This document shows positions 13,239-13,795 of a DNA stretch of 13,795 bases, piece after piece. The notes beneath the pieces are model-generated. The model was not told where the DNA came from. It saw nothing but the letters and a program-made list of their open reading frames with translations, and ran no database searches. Each line of letters begins with the position of its first letter. Positions within the stretch are counted from its first letter, which is position 1. This DNA is from Methanosarcinales archaeon (GTDB lineage: Archaea; Halobacteriota; Methanosarcinia; Methanosarcinales; Methanogasteraceae), in assembly GCA_030605805.1 (NCBI GenBank), contig JAUWHQ010000177.1:1-13795 (forward strand), given 5' to 3'. The translations under genes were made by a program, and so were the position numbers.

Positions 13239-13742
13239 ATGAGACATATTATAATAGCAATACTTATATTGTCCCTCATACCTGTCGTAGCGGCAGAAGA
13301 TGCCTCCGGCGGGCACGGACAGAACGACCATGCCGGAGAGAGCTACGCCGGCGAAAGTCCGCTCCTCACATACCGACACGGAACCCTCACAGGAGACCTC
13401 ATCTACACCATCGGGGACAGCAAGTACTCTGGCAGGTTACACCCGAACGCCACATACACCGTCGATCTTCCGATCGAACTCCCGGAAGGAGCAACGGTTG
13501 AGTTCGCACGACTGTATACGTACTGGACATGGAGTTACATCGAAGCTGATGGCACGTATCCGGATATGCAGGTCACATTTGGCGGAATGGAGATAGATCC
13601 CGATCAGGCATTCACGGACCGCAAGGGAAGCTCACCATACAATTATCCGGCTGGAACATACTGCTACAATGTTACCGACCAGGTTGAATCCGGCGGAGCG
13701 TACATTGCAGTCGTTGAAGATGTAGCCACCGAGCTTATGTAG
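13239..13742 (+). CDS. Secreted surface protein, DUF3344-like N-terminal part
   Basis: The first ~19 residues (MRHIIIAILILSLIPVVAA) are a Sec signal peptide. The mature part contains YRHGTLTGDLIYTIGDSKYS, then LPEGATVEFARLYTYWTWSY, QVTFGGMEIDPDQAFTDRKG and YPAGTYCYNVTDQVESGGAY. This Y/W-rich beta-sandwich pattern is what I recall from DUF3344 proteins of methanogens, which are often long, repeated and cell-surface anchored. NAT and NVT sequons suggest N-glycosylation. The family normally continues well beyond residue 167, but here the frame departs from the expected pattern after about VEDVATELM and meets TAG, followed by a G-only tail. I therefore treat the gene as incomplete, cut by poor terminal sequence rather than naturally short. 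Confidence 0.7.
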   Translation: MRHIIIAILILSLIPVVAAEDASGGHGQNDHAGESYAGESPLLTYRHGTLTGDLIYTIGDSKYSGRLHPNATYTVDLPIELPEGATVEFARLYTYWTWSYIEADGTYPDMQVTFGGMEIDPDQAFTDRKGSSPYNYPAGTYCYNVTDQVESGGAYIAVVEDVATELM

Positions 13743-13753
13743 TTCAGGATGTT

Positions 13754-13795
13754 CGGGGTCGGGGGTGGGGGGTGGGCGGGGGGGGCGGGGGGGGG
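13754..13795. other. G-homopolymer tail, probable sequencing artefact
   Basis: The last ~42 bases are almost entirely G, broken by isolated c and t. Nothing similar occurs elsewhere in the window. Such tails are typical of no-signal base calls or contig ends and should not be interpreted biologically. Confidence 0.8.

Overview
The window reads as euryarchaeal chromosome, most likely from a methanogen or methane-oxidising (ANME-like) relative of the Methanosarcinales/Methanomicrobia. Supporting signs are the topoisomerase VI A subunit, archaeal-type CobS, MobA and HisG, the TATA-box promoters placed about 25 nt before leaderless or short-leader starts, SD-type ribosome sites, an IS200-type transposase relic, and a secreted protein resembling DUF3344-type methanogen surface proteins. 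The lineage is inferred from gene content only.

Layout. 1-760, minus strand: the N-terminus of a P-loop ATPase running off the left edge, then an IS200/IS605-type TnpA relic split by an in-frame TAG and further damaged. 760-3300, minus strand: a tight run hicB-hicA-small ORF-top6A-cobS. The last three genes overlap by ATGA, and a TATA box inside the end of hicA may give them their own promoter. 3380-5180, minus strand: an ancient tandem duplication of a promoter-NYN nuclease-mobA unit that decayed reciprocally. The left copy keeps a frameshifted NYN gene and a deleted mobA. The right copy keeps an intact mobA and only the first codons of the NYN gene. 5280-8520, plus strand: XTP/dITP pyrophosphatase, a structured-looking intergenic stretch, a membrane-bound NfeD-type protease and HisG, all ordinary core genes.

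8530-13160 is an accessory island, visibly more AT-rich than its flanks. A C-terminal fragment of a SpoIIE/PP2C-type phosphatase stops exactly at a ~183 bp inverted-repeat element (MITE). A minus-strand restriction-modification-like operon follows: a 49-aa ribbon-helix-helix protein, a 1012-aa N6-adenine methyltransferase and a 225-aa putative PD-(D/E)XK nuclease. A second, diverged copy of the same MITE in the same orientation closes the island. A palindrome sits between the TATA box and the start of the RHH gene, which suggests that the RHH protein autoregulates the operon, a role analogous to controller proteins of R-M systems. This island is the most interesting part of the window.

13171-13795, plus strand: promoter and 5' part of a secreted surface protein. 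The last ~40 bases are almost pure G and look like a sequencing or assembly artefact, so the apparent stop codon of that gene should not be trusted.
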